Assembly: GCA_037176845.1 (NCBI GenBank)
Contig: JAYKXP010000062.1
Span: forward strand, 124,001-188,000
Length of the DNA: 64,000 bases
Source: Paramarasmius palmivorus
Taxonomy: Eukaryota; Basidiomycota; Agaricomycetes; Agaricales; Marasmiaceae
Direction of reading: 5' to 3'
Every line of letters begins with the position of its first letter. The first letter of the stretch is position 1. The position numbers and the translations under genes were made by a program. Shown here piece by piece: positions 34,464 to 43,459 of the stretch. The notes below the pieces were generated by a model, which was given only the letters and a program-made list of their open reading frames with translations, was not told the origin of the DNA and made no database searches.

Positions 34464-35286
34464 TGTGTTAGATAGATGATGAGCTGCGATTTCTGAGACT
34501 GAGGTAGTACAGAGACCTGATTGAACTTTTTATAACGTGTAAAACACCATTTTCTACACGCACCAGAGTCCATTCTTGCGCCCCTAATCGCCTCTGGATC
34601 CTCAAGTCCCTGCAGCATTTAACCCGACATGGTCATATACATACCACTTCTTGAACACGTTGGACCCCAGATCGCACAAGGTTTAGGTTAAAGCCGTTGT
34701 AAGGACAAGCCAATTCAACGCCACAGTGTCCGGCGCTTATTTTCCTCTCTTTCTCCGCAGCGCTTTAAATGACAGGTCATCTAGAGGCACGTCTAGAGGC
34801 CCCTCGATTGGGGCTGGTCCGTACCGCATACCCTTTGAGTAGCTGTAAACCTTCATTCCAATGAGGTATTTGACTCAAGTCCGCTTTGAGTCCCCGGGCA
34901 ATGGTTGTTCAACGTAAACTAAACGGGAAGATCGTTTGCTGACACTCTTTTACGCTTCCTTGACCAAGTTCTAGTCGCGTCTTGAACATTTGATTTCAAG
35001 GACCCGGTCGAGTCCTACTGACCGAGGCCCAATTACTATTATTAGCTGCAACACCTCGATAGCAAGGTCCCCGCACACAGCGCTCACTGACTGTGCGTGT
35101 AATCCTGATCCATTCTGTCTCTTCTTGAATCCAAGTGGCTCAAAGGCACATGCATATCATGTGTACTTGCACTAGAAATCGAAATCAAAACTACGATGTT
35201 ATCCGAACATGGAATTATAAGCGCCGAGGAGCGCTCCAACCTCGGTTCGGGTCAGCAGTACAAAAATAAACGATCACAATTTCAGT
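34464..35286. other. Intergenic, 3' flank of peptide gene C
   Basis: No gene. The part from 35090 to 35286 is the conserved downstream flank that accompanies the peptide genes, including GGAATTATAAGCGCC and an inverted GCGCCGAGGAGCGC motif near 35215-35240. Confidence 0.45.
34526..34536 (-). promoter_or_regulatory. TATA box of beta-rich copy 3
   Basis: Minus-strand GTTATAAAAAG roughly 65-70 nt upstream of the ATG at 34463. Confidence 0.45.
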
Positions 35287-35628
35287 TCAACGTTCACCAT
35301 CAGAAACCTTGATTCCAACAACACAACTCGACCCACGACACGACAAGCACTCTCCTTGAGCACATGCCTCGGGGTTTGGGTTTGGGTTTGGGTTTGGAGC
35401 TGGATAACGTTTTTGGTTCTGGGTATCCAGTTCGTTAATTACCAGCTCGACGAATTAGTACAGACATACCTCAAACGTAGATCTAACAAGGGATGAGCTG
35501 GAATTAAAAGTTATGCATTGGATGAACACGTACATATGTTTGGCTGCAACCGTGACCGCCAGAAGGAAGAAGCTCACTAGGCAGAGGGAACGTATTCTTG
35601 CTACTAGGAATTCCGAATAATTAATCAT
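35287..35628 (-). CDS. Secreted cysteine-rich peptide precursor C
   Basis: Exons 35534-35628, 35470-35482 (13 nt) and 35287-35418 give about 79 aa. The N-terminus has a long hydrophobic signal (LCLVSFFLLAVTVAA). The start used by paralogue D is ATA here, so translation would begin 11 codons upstream at 35628 (MINYSEFLVARIR...). After the signal: ISTFE, NQKR (Kex2-type site), then dipeptides YP-AP-NP-NP-NP-NP-EA, then C-AQGE-C-LS-C-RGSS-C and a VVGIKVSDGER tail. The NP repeat is encoded by telomere-like hexanucleotides. Exon 2 could alternatively be 28 nt, also in frame. Role unknown; secretion and processing are inferred. Confidence 0.7.
35373..35397 (+). repeat. Hexanucleotide repeat (GGGTTT)n inside peptide gene C
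   Basis: About four units that on the coding strand read CCAAAC and encode the Asn-Pro dipeptides. Copy D has only two NP units. Confidence 0.8.
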
Positions 35629-36793
35629 CCATCGTTTTTACCTTTATATATCCCTCGACGCTAGCTAAAGTTAGCTCAAACCTGATCGATTGATATATTG
35701 CACCGCAACGATGATTTCTCGCGTCAAATGATGTCGGTTAGCCAACGAGGTATTGAAAGACGGGAGAGGCCATTCAAAGTTGAAACATTTAATTAGATCG
35801 CATTGGATCCGTGAAATATATCGGGATTCTGGGTCGCAGGGATTAGAGTCAGACAAGAGGAAATGTTCGAGCTACAGCACCCACATCGCATAGATTAATG
35901 GTAAGTCGAATAGCTCAGAGTAATATGAGGCGGACCGTGTACATTCAAACATCTGGAACTCGTCCAAACACTATATGGTCCTATATAGTGGAAATAGTCG
36001 TATAGACCAGATAGCTCACCTGGGCTCTATATATTCGCCTTCTAACTATCAGAGGGAGTGGTGCAACTATCTGCGACTATCGCAGACTATATAGTACGTC
36101 GTGGAACCGATTCAAGCCGGTGGTACGGCATCGATTTCCTCATTTTGCCTTGCTCCGAGCGCCTTGATTGGCCAACAGCTTTTTGCGTCTGCACGCCATG
36201 AAATCGTCCATCCCCTCGATTGCTAGCATTCTCCCAGGCCTTAGTAGCATTCAACGTATCTGATAATTGTATGGAAGTTGTATAATCATTCGTTCAGATT
36301 GTCTACTAAAGGTTATTACAGTATTCAACGTTATTCAACTTCGATCTACTTGATACATATGCTACGACACTATCCGACAACAGGCGGCGCCTTGGGAGTG
36401 GACCTTAAGTGGACGAGGGAAAACGGAGTGCATGTGTGACTCGTACGTCGGGCAGCTTTTATACATACAATAAACTAACAAGGGTACTGCAGGAGAATGT
36501 ACAGAGAACTTTGAAGTACCGACCATAACACCTCTCGGCAAATCGACCGGAGTTACACCTCGTCTATATAGCACTATATAGTCAGATGAATTTCCAACGA
36601 AAACCCAGTCCTGCAATACCTCTGTAATAAGGTGCGCATGTGCTACTATCCAGACTATCGCTCTATCCTGACTATATAGAAAGGGCCGTACTATTTGAGA
36701 AATATCAGGTTCCAGATGAAAGGCTTCACTTCATGAACCAACTTGAATAGCCATCCTAACTACCAGTCTATTTCAGTCATGTTCTCCCTTTAT
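35629..36793. other. Intergenic between peptide genes C and A
   Basis: No gene seen. 35960-36700 contains repeated short palindromes built on CTATATAG (for example near 35970, 36090, 36565 and 36675), of unknown meaning. Confidence 0.4.
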
Positions 36794-37067
36794 TTAACCC
36801 CCCACAGTAATGCAACTTTTATCTGACCTACGACAGGGAGAGCACCCAGAATCTACGCTACAAGGCTCCGGTGCTGGATCAGGATCCCGTTTAGACACCT
36901 TGCGAAGTGTAAAAATGGATGAAATAATGGAGAGCTGACGTTTGACATACCAAGACTCTAGAATCGTGCGTTAGTTCTGCTCCCCTCTGAGCTAACGTGA
37001 CTTACCTTGCTGTGACTTGCAAGAGAAGAAGAGGAAGAATGATCACGACTGCGCGGGATAAAAGCAT
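36794..37067 (-). CDS. Secreted cysteine-rich peptide precursor A
   Basis: Exons 37006-37067 (62 nt), 36951-36957 (7 nt) and 36794-36898 (105 nt) give 57 aa. MLLSRAVVIILPLLLLQVTA is a clear signal peptide. The micro-exon adds RVL, followed by VSKR (Kex2-type site). The dipeptides DP-DP-AP-EP lead directly to C-SVDSG-C-SP-C-RRSDKS-C and a short ITVGG end. Exon lengths, phases and the 5' flank match gene B on the other strand about 5 kb away, which strongly supports the gene although no single ORF reveals it. The four cysteines could form two disulfides. Function unknown; candidates are an antimicrobial, signalling or effector peptide, or a RiPP-like product. Confidence 0.8.
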
Positions 37068-37130
37068 TTGAAGTTCAAAGTTTCGAGTCGGGGGTGCAGC
37101 AATGGGGTTTGTTGCTGCGCTCTGCGGGTG

Positions 37131-37140
37131 ATTTTATATA
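37131..37140 (-). promoter_or_regulatory. TATA box of peptide gene A
   Basis: Minus-strand TATATAAAAT about 65 nt upstream of the ATG. The flanking sequence (AATCACC-GCAGAG-GCAGCAAC) is conserved upstream of gene B. Confidence 0.65.
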
Positions 37141-37472
37141 CAACTGCGTTGCTGAAACTCCCGTACTTTGATCTCGTTGTAAGATGAACTTGATTGCGTC
37201 CAAGTTGTTCGGGTCCGTCACTGATCCCGGTTCTCGATAATAGGCAGTTGGTTAATTAAGCCAAAAAAACACGGACGTAGTTATCTACGACGCACCGACA
37301 GAGTGATAGGTTATGTCTCGCGTTTCTAAGGCTCACTGCTTATTACCTGTTTCTGGGTATTTTATAGTTAGGTTCGTCGAGGTGGTAGATACTAGTATTC
37401 ACTATCCTTAGTCTACATAGGCAGAGGCGAATATCAATTTGTAAACATTGTAAACAACATCCGGGTCGATAC

Positions 37473-37778
37473 TTACTGCAGTTCCTGTAAATAATGACAA
37501 AAATTGCTGCGAAAAACGCGCGCGGCATCCGTCCCAAAAAGGAAATGTCTCTTCGCACGGCTGCAACTGGCATTCAACGTGGTTGTACTTTCCTCGGAAT
37601 ATTCTCTAGTATATGGCTTCAATTGTTATGGTATACATTATGTCTCGTATGGTTCGTCAAGAAAATCTCCTCCAAAGTCGTTTTAGTGTACAGTTCTGGG
37701 TCATTTCCTTTTTGGGACAGATGCCGCGGCAGAAAAATTCACACGTTTTATTGTCATTATTTACAGGAACTGCAGTAA
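37473..37778. mobile_element. MITE-like element, 306 bp
   Basis: Perfect 28-bp terminal inverted repeats starting TTACTGCAGTTCCTGTAAAT at both ends. There is no transposase. The target-site duplication is not evident. It sits immediately left of the helicase-bearing element. Confidence 0.65.
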
Positions 37779-37795
37779 AATAGGCCTGTGACATG

Positions 37796-39484
37796 CCCCT
37801 ACGTGACGCGTAAACTCAGTACGTAGGGGCCTGTACATCTGGGTTTAAATTGGCGGGAGACATTTTAGGGATTTGCCGAAACTCGAAAAGGATTTGAGAA
37901 TCCTTTTTGGGAAGGCTCGTAATACATATGACATGACAGCGTGTAATAATGATGACACACGCGGAAATAAAAAAAGATTCTCTGCCGTCGACCATCGCGT
38001 TGAACCATACTACTTCCACACGACTACAACGACGCGGACGACTCGGAACTTGCGCTGCTCATGGTACAGGTGCAAAAAATCATGAAGATGTCATCAAAGA
38101 CAAGAAAATCCATTATTCCTCCGACTATCCTCACCTCTCTCCACCCTACATGACAACCTTGTGTTGGCCCTCAAAGCAGTCATCATTGGGTATCTCATCA
38201 CGGATGGCCGCGAAATTCCTTGGGAACTACAGGTTGATGCTGTTAGAATGTCGTATGAGAAGGACTCGGCTGTGTTTGCGGGAATTGGTTCAAGGAAGAC
38301 GATCGCACTGTGCATTCCTGAGATGCTTTGTAGGCCAAGGATTTTGGACTGAAAGACACCAATATTGGCCATTAACGGAGAGACAGATAGGACCACGAAG
38401 TTTTGGAAGATGCGTATCATATTCTTTTGCTACATAAATCGTCTAACGTGAATGCAAATTGCAGGAGAATGTATGAGCAAAGGCCGGATTCTCCGAAGCT
38501 ATCGACATTTCTTTGTAACTCCCGAACAACTATTCAAGCTCAAAGAAGGATACTACTCGCGTTTTGGAGTTTCATAGGTCACATTTTTGTTGACGAGGCT
38601 CACTTCATTTACTACCCTGGACACTCGCGCTACCCGCTACCTGCCTTTCGTAACGCCTACGGTGAACTTGCCAATATCAAGCAATGTTCTCCGGTATCTC
38701 ATGGCATGCACTGACAACTACGGCGCCCCCTCAGTACAACCACATCATCGCTGCGGTTCTCAGCCCTCGTCACTCGCTAATCCGGTACACAAGTACTTTA
38801 TCTCGCGTGCAACGTCGTTTCGACTCATGTACTCTGTCATCAACGGAATCCAATGGTGAATCCGTCCTTGTATCGTCTGCATACGAAGGAATTTGCCACG
38901 AGAAGTCCATTTTTTCGAATGTACTGTCGCTTCTGTGGTGGATTGGATGTGGACGATTGCGAATTCAGTTCGGTGGCAGTTTCGGTAACAGACTTCCAGG
39001 GACATTAGGATGTGCTTCATTGCGGGCTCCAGAAGACATGGATGTAGGCGACTCGGAGGAGTGTAGGTAAAACAAGTACTGTAGGCAATGTTTAGAGCCC
39101 TGCGTTGAGGTAGTATTGGACGCACGGACCTCGTAACTTCACTCCAACTTGAAGTGACTACAGCAATCCTATCCGTTCCGAGTCCAATTTCATCCCTCCG
39201 CTTGTCTGTCTTGTTGAAGCTTGAAGTATGGCCAGACATCCTAGTACAGCTTGAGATACGAGGAGAGCGAACCAAGAGCTCACGAAAGCGGCAGATAGAA
39301 AATTTCTTTTATTTCCGCATGTGTCATCATTATTACACGCTGTCATGTCATATGTATTACGAGCCTTCCCAAAAAGGATTCTCAAATCCTTTTCGAGTTT
39401 CGGCAAATCCCTAAAATGTCTCCCGCCAATTTAAACCCAGATGTACAGGTCCCTAGTACATGCTTGTCATCATCACTAGGGATC
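37796..39484. mobile_element. TIR element, about 1.7 kb, with hairpin ends and a RecQ-like relic
   Basis: Near-identical inverted repeats of about 160 bp at 37827-37985 and 39295-39450 (CCTGTACATCTGGGTTTAAA...). Just outside, each end carries a small hairpin (CCCCTACGT...ACGTAGGGG on the left; CCCTAGT...ACTAGGG on the right). The interior holds broken helicase coding sequence. No intact transposase was seen, so it is a non-autonomous or dead element; the superfamily is not determined. Confidence 0.65.
38161..38870 (+). pseudogene. RecQ/DEAH-type helicase relic
   Basis: Fragments in different frames carry helicase landmarks: WELQVDAVRMSYEKDSAVFA then a degenerate Walker A (GIGSRKT) at 38161-38352; VDEAHFIYYPGHSRYPLPAF (motif II, DEAH) and AYGELANIK at 38580-38690; and ALTTTAPPQYNHIIAAVL (motif III-like) near 38705-38760. 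The order matches RecQ-family helicases. Stops and frame changes separate them, so it is not functional. It lies wholly inside the TIR element. Confidence 0.6.
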
Positions 39485-39529
39485 GGTTACAGGTCTAGCA
39501 GTAAAATGGAACATGGCAACTTGCAATTG

Positions 39530-39860
39530 TCCAAAGCACAGCTTCATCTCTAAAATCCAAACTTTTGAGTTACCTGCTGCAATCAGCGCACGGGGTCCTG
39601 TAAATGCGGCTAAATCTTGACGGGCAAGGCTCATATCATGAATTCTAATATTGTGTACGTAGCGCTGAATGGTGCTTATACTGAAAATCGAAATCGAAAT
39701 TGCTAGTATCCGATTGCCGAATATAGAATTATTAGCGCCCGACAGACGCTCAGGGCTAAAGGATTTGAGCTTGATTCCCGCGATTCCTCAGCCAGGAACC
39801 TAAGAGTTCAACGTTCAACGTTCAAAAGCCATAAACACCGACTCCAAACCCTTGGATTAC
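39530..39860 (+). repeat. Duplicated block, copy 1 (partner at 43460-43800)
   Basis: Direct repeat with 43460-43800, clearly alignable from AAACTTTTGAGTTACCTGCT through ATTCTAATATTGTGTACGTA to the ATTATTAGCGCC core. Its far end contains a decayed remnant of the peptide-gene 3' end on the minus strand (AACGTTGAACTCTTAGGTTC). Confidence 0.7.
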
Positions 39861-40167
39861 TTAATCGCCAAGGGACGTTTCGCTTGTGATTGTCAGGTAG
39901 TATCATCAGTCTGGATTCTCGAGACTAAGAAGCCTGGTACATTGTTTCTCTTCTTGCATTCGAGCGGCTCAAAGGCATTGCACTGGAATTGGCAATCGAA
40001 ACTACCATGTTACTTATCCTTTTTTGGGCCTTGGCTTAATCAACCAACTCCCTATTATCGAGAACCAGATGCTATCAAGGGACCCCAACAACGCAATCAA
40101 GTTCACCTTACAACGAGATCTCAGAGTCGCCGAAATCACTATTCAAAGCACGGAAGTTTCAGAAACG

Positions 40168-40173
40168 TAGTCG
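40168..40173 (+). repeat. Target-site duplication, left
   Basis: TAGTCG, identical to 42086-42091 on the other side of the foldback element. Confidence 0.75.
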
Positions 40174-42085
40174 TATGAGTGTTAAAGTGTTCAAAAAATA
40201 AATCAGGTCCCCGGTAATAATTTTTCAGTTCCCCGGTAATAATTTACCTACTTTCATGACATTCCAGTACATTACGCCCCCCGTAAATAACATAGAAATC
40301 CCCCGGTAATAACACTCTTCGACGAAACACCGCCCGGTAATAATCGGCTATTTCGGCAAAGTACTTTCCCACGCACGTGGCCTATGTCGAACACATCTTG
40401 AACATATCCTCAGTGCTCAGGCTTCATGATCTAAGCTGAACTGAGTATTTGATTTGATTTATGATATATTCAAGTACCTAAATATGCAATATCTTGTGTT
40501 TCTGAGGTGTAGAGCATGGCCCATAGCGACGTACTTTTGTGTGACCTACTGAAAGAGACATAAACAAGGCCTTCAGCATCATTAGAAAAGCTGGTTCGCC
40601 TCTTGAACATGACGCAATGGTAAAAGTATTGCATTTTCATTGTTGAGGACGTTGAGTACTGTATGGGAGTGACCGTGGCGCCTCATGAGTACTTGAGTCA
40701 CGATGGGAGTGTTGACCAGAGTTGCCAAATATGGCAAGTTGGGGAAAGTGCTCTTGGTACCTTCGTCAAACTTGCAGGAGTATGGAGTCTCCCGTACAAT
40801 TATACTGACAATTAAAATGGTAGTAGATACCTTTATATCATTAGTTTATGGGAAAATACGAATCAATGCTTGAAGAGTTCAATTGAGCTATTTTCAATTA
40901 GGGTCCAGAAATGATAGACAGCTTGAATTTATCATTGTAACTTGTAGCCTGAAAATAACTCTCGAGAGCTTTAATATGTACAACTATCTAGGTATACTGT
41001 GGTGAGTCGAGACATTAGTGAGGATCAAAACAATGGTAATAACATTACTACATGGCTGCATATAAGGTAATGTACTGAGTAGTGTTGAAATTGCTGTGAG
41101 CCCTGATATGGGCACCTAATTGTGATGCTATGACATTTTCGAGGACTCCATTGACGAGGATCCAACGTTCAATGCTGAATACAAGACTGACAGTCTTGTA
41201 TTCACTGATATTAGATATTAGATATTAGAAACCTATTGTGGACCAACTTGATCAGCGCAGCGGTCGTACTACAGGTAGACAGACAGATAAAGTTGCTAGA
41301 TGCTACGGCTAACTACCCACTGAAGAATGAGATGATGTTGAATGTTGAACAACACCCATTCGCCTAACTAACGACAGTGTCCACGCTCAACATATCAAGA
41401 TCGCCTTCCATCATTACTGAAACTGGCATATGAGGATATTCATACATACTCTATGCCAAGCTCTACACTCTTCATACCGAATTTTGCCTGAGCAGCGACG
41501 CAGTTACTTGAACGCAGCTGAATATGTGTGATAGCGTGCCAAAGCGTGGGAAAGCTCCTATTGAAATGTAGAGCAAATGTCCATTACGACTCATGAGACG
41601 CCACGTTTGATTTCATACTCAACATACTTGATGATGACTCGTCAGAATGTAATAGTCTTAGTGAATCACGTTCAAGAGGCGAGCTGGCTTTCTGAACGAC
41701 ACTGAAATATGTGTGAAAATAAAGTACGTGGCTATGGTCTATAATCTACACATCAGGGACTATTAGATATTGCATATTCAAGTGCTTGGATATATCCTGG
41801 ACCAAATCCTATACTCAGTTGAGTATAGATCATTTTGCCTGAGCACAGAGGATATGTTCAAGATGTGTTCGACATAGGCCACGTGCGTGGGAAAGTACTT
41901 TGCCGAAATAGCCGATTATTACCGGGCGGTGTTTCGTCGAAGAGTGTTATTACCGGGGGATTTCTATGTTATTTACGGGGGGCGTAATGTACTGGAATGT
42001 CATGAAAGTAGGTAAATTATTACCGGGGAACTGAAAAATTATTACCGGGGACCTGATTTATTTTTTGAACACTTTAACACTCATA
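40174..42085. mobile_element. Foldback transposable element, 1,912 bp, no coding capacity
   Basis: The outer about 247 bp of each end are near-identical inverted repeats beginning TATGAGTGTTAAAGTGTTCA. The inner parts of the two halves also pair, less perfectly, almost to the centre, where 41177-41203 is a perfect 13-bp-arm palindrome. The subterminal region repeats CCGGTAATAA several times per arm. Flanking 6-bp TAGTCG duplications mark the insertion. Joining the flanks restores a sequence that aligns with the uninterrupted promoter of peptide gene A, which confirms the boundaries. There are no ORFs of interest, so mobilisation would need a partner elsewhere. Confidence 0.85.
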
Positions 42086-42091
42086 TAGTCG
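42086..42091 (+). repeat. Target-site duplication, right
   Basis: TAGTCG, matching 40168-40173. Confidence 0.75.
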
Positions 42092-42093
42092 TG

Positions 42094-42102
42094 CATAAAA
42101 TC
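42094..42102 (+). promoter_or_regulatory. Degenerate TATA element of peptide gene B
   Basis: CATAAAATC at the position of TATAAAATC in gene A, only a few bases from the right end of the foldback element. Confidence 0.5.
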
Positions 42103-42176
42103 ACCAGCAGAGTGCAGCAACAATCCCATTCCTGACCCCCCAGAAACACTATCGACTCAAACCCTTAAACTTGAAA

Positions 42177-42456
42177 ATGCTTTTGTCCCGCGCAGTCGCG
42201 ATCATACTTCCTATTTTCCTCTTGCAAGTCACAGCAAAGTAAGTCATTTCAGTTCACAGGGGACTCGGAGGAGCACTAACGCATAATTCTAGATTCTTGG
42301 TATGTCAAACGTCAACTCTAGATCATCTCATCCATTTTTACACATCGCAAGGTGTCTAAACGGGTACCTGATCCAGCACCGGAGCCTTGTAGCACTTCTG
42401 GATGCTCTCAGTGTCGTAGGCTAGATGGACGTTGTGTTGTTCAGACGACGGGTTGA
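42177..42456 (+). CDS. Secreted cysteine-rich peptide precursor B
   Basis: Exons 42177-42238 (62 nt), 42293-42299 (7 nt) and 42352-42456 (105 nt) give 56-57 aa with the same exon sizes and phases as gene A. The signal peptide is MLLSRAVAIILPIFLLQVTA. Then KFL, VSKR (Kex2-type), dipeptides VP-DP-AP-EP, and C-STSG-C-SQ-C-RRLDGR-C with a VVQTTG tail. Most differences from A are in the mature part, whereas the signal, site and dipeptides are kept. The upstream promoter is separated from the core by a 1.9-kb transposon, so expression may be altered or lost. Function unknown. Confidence 0.8.
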
Positions 42457-42928
42457 GTCAAGGGAGACTATGACTGAAATGGACTAGTGGTTCCCCAAGT
42501 TTTGATGTCGGAGGATGGCTGTTGTTGGTTCAAGTGTAAAATGAAGCAAAGCCTGTTGAATGGACATGGTCTGCCTCACGTTACTCTGAGCTGTTCGACT
42601 CGTCTTTCAGTGCAATGTGGCTGGTGAGATTCTCCGATTGCTCGAGCATTTCCTTTCGGGCATTCTCTGAGACCCAGAATGGCATACATTCCCCGAGATC
42701 TTTCACGGCTCCAATTCCACTGGTTGCGATGTGATTTAAGTTTCAACTTTGAATGGTCTCTCTCCCGCCTTTCAATACGTCGTTGGCTGACTCGGACATC
42801 ATCGGTCAGAGGTTTTGATGCGAGATATCATCGTCGCGGCATCGATCAGGTTTGAACTAACTTTAGCCACCGTCGAAGAATATATAAAGGTAGAAGTGAG
42901 GAATGATTAATGAAGCCTAACAGCAAGA
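42457..42928. other. Intergenic between peptide genes B and D
   Basis: No ORF or repeat supported. It should hold the promoter of D; a TATATAAAG element lies at 42881-42889, about 45 nt upstream of the ATG. Confidence 0.45.
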
Positions 42929-43224
42929 ATGCGCTTCCATTGCCTGGTGAGCTTCCTCCTTCTGTCGGTCACGGTCATGGCCGGGCATACGTACGTGTTC
43001 ATCCAGGCATATCTTCCAATTCTAACATTTCCCCCAACAGATCCAAGTCTGAGGTATGTCTATGCTCATTGTCCCGGTCCAAGTTGCGTATTAACGAACT
43101 GTAGGCCCAAAAACGTTATCCAGATCCAAACCCAAACCCAGAGGCATGTGCTCAGGGAGAGTGCTTGTCGTGTCGTGGATCAAATTGTGTTGTTGGGATC
43201 AAGGTTACGGATGGTGAACGTTGA
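42929..43224 (+). CDS. Secreted cysteine-rich peptide precursor D
   Basis: Exons 42929-42990 (62 nt), 43041-43053 (13 nt) and 43105-43224 (120 nt) give 64 aa. The signal peptide is MRFHCLVSFLLLSVTVMAG. Then TSKSE, AQKR (Kex2-type), dipeptides YP-DP-NP-NP-EA, and C-AQGE-C-LS-C-RGSN-C followed by VVGIKVTDGER. It is the closest relative of gene C and shares the first-exon length and splice phases of A and B. The ATG is intact here, in contrast to C. The C-terminal tail is longer and charged compared with A and B. Secretion and processing are inferred from the sequence; function unknown. Confidence 0.8.
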
Positions 43225-43459
43225 ACTGTCAGGTTGAATGTGTAGCTGCTCTAGAAATTAAGTCACTGTGATCATTTATTCTTGTATTGTTCTGACCGAG
43301 CGTCTCGTCGAGATGGGAAAGGGTCCCTAAAATGGATATTAGATATTAGAAAACCTGCTGTGGACCGACGCGATTAGCGCAGGGGTGGTACTACATGGTA
43401 CTACTCTCAAAGCTTGAGCTTGATCACCGACTTGTCCGAAGCACAGGTTCCTTATCTTT

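Noticed and set aside
35373..35397. Telomere or interstitial telomeric repeat (GGGTTT array)
   Set aside because: It is in frame inside the last exon of peptide gene C and encodes Asn-Pro units that also occur, fewer in number, in gene D.
37494..37778. 94-codon ORF inside the MITE
   Set aside because: It lies entirely within a 306-bp inverted-repeat element and has no transposase motif.
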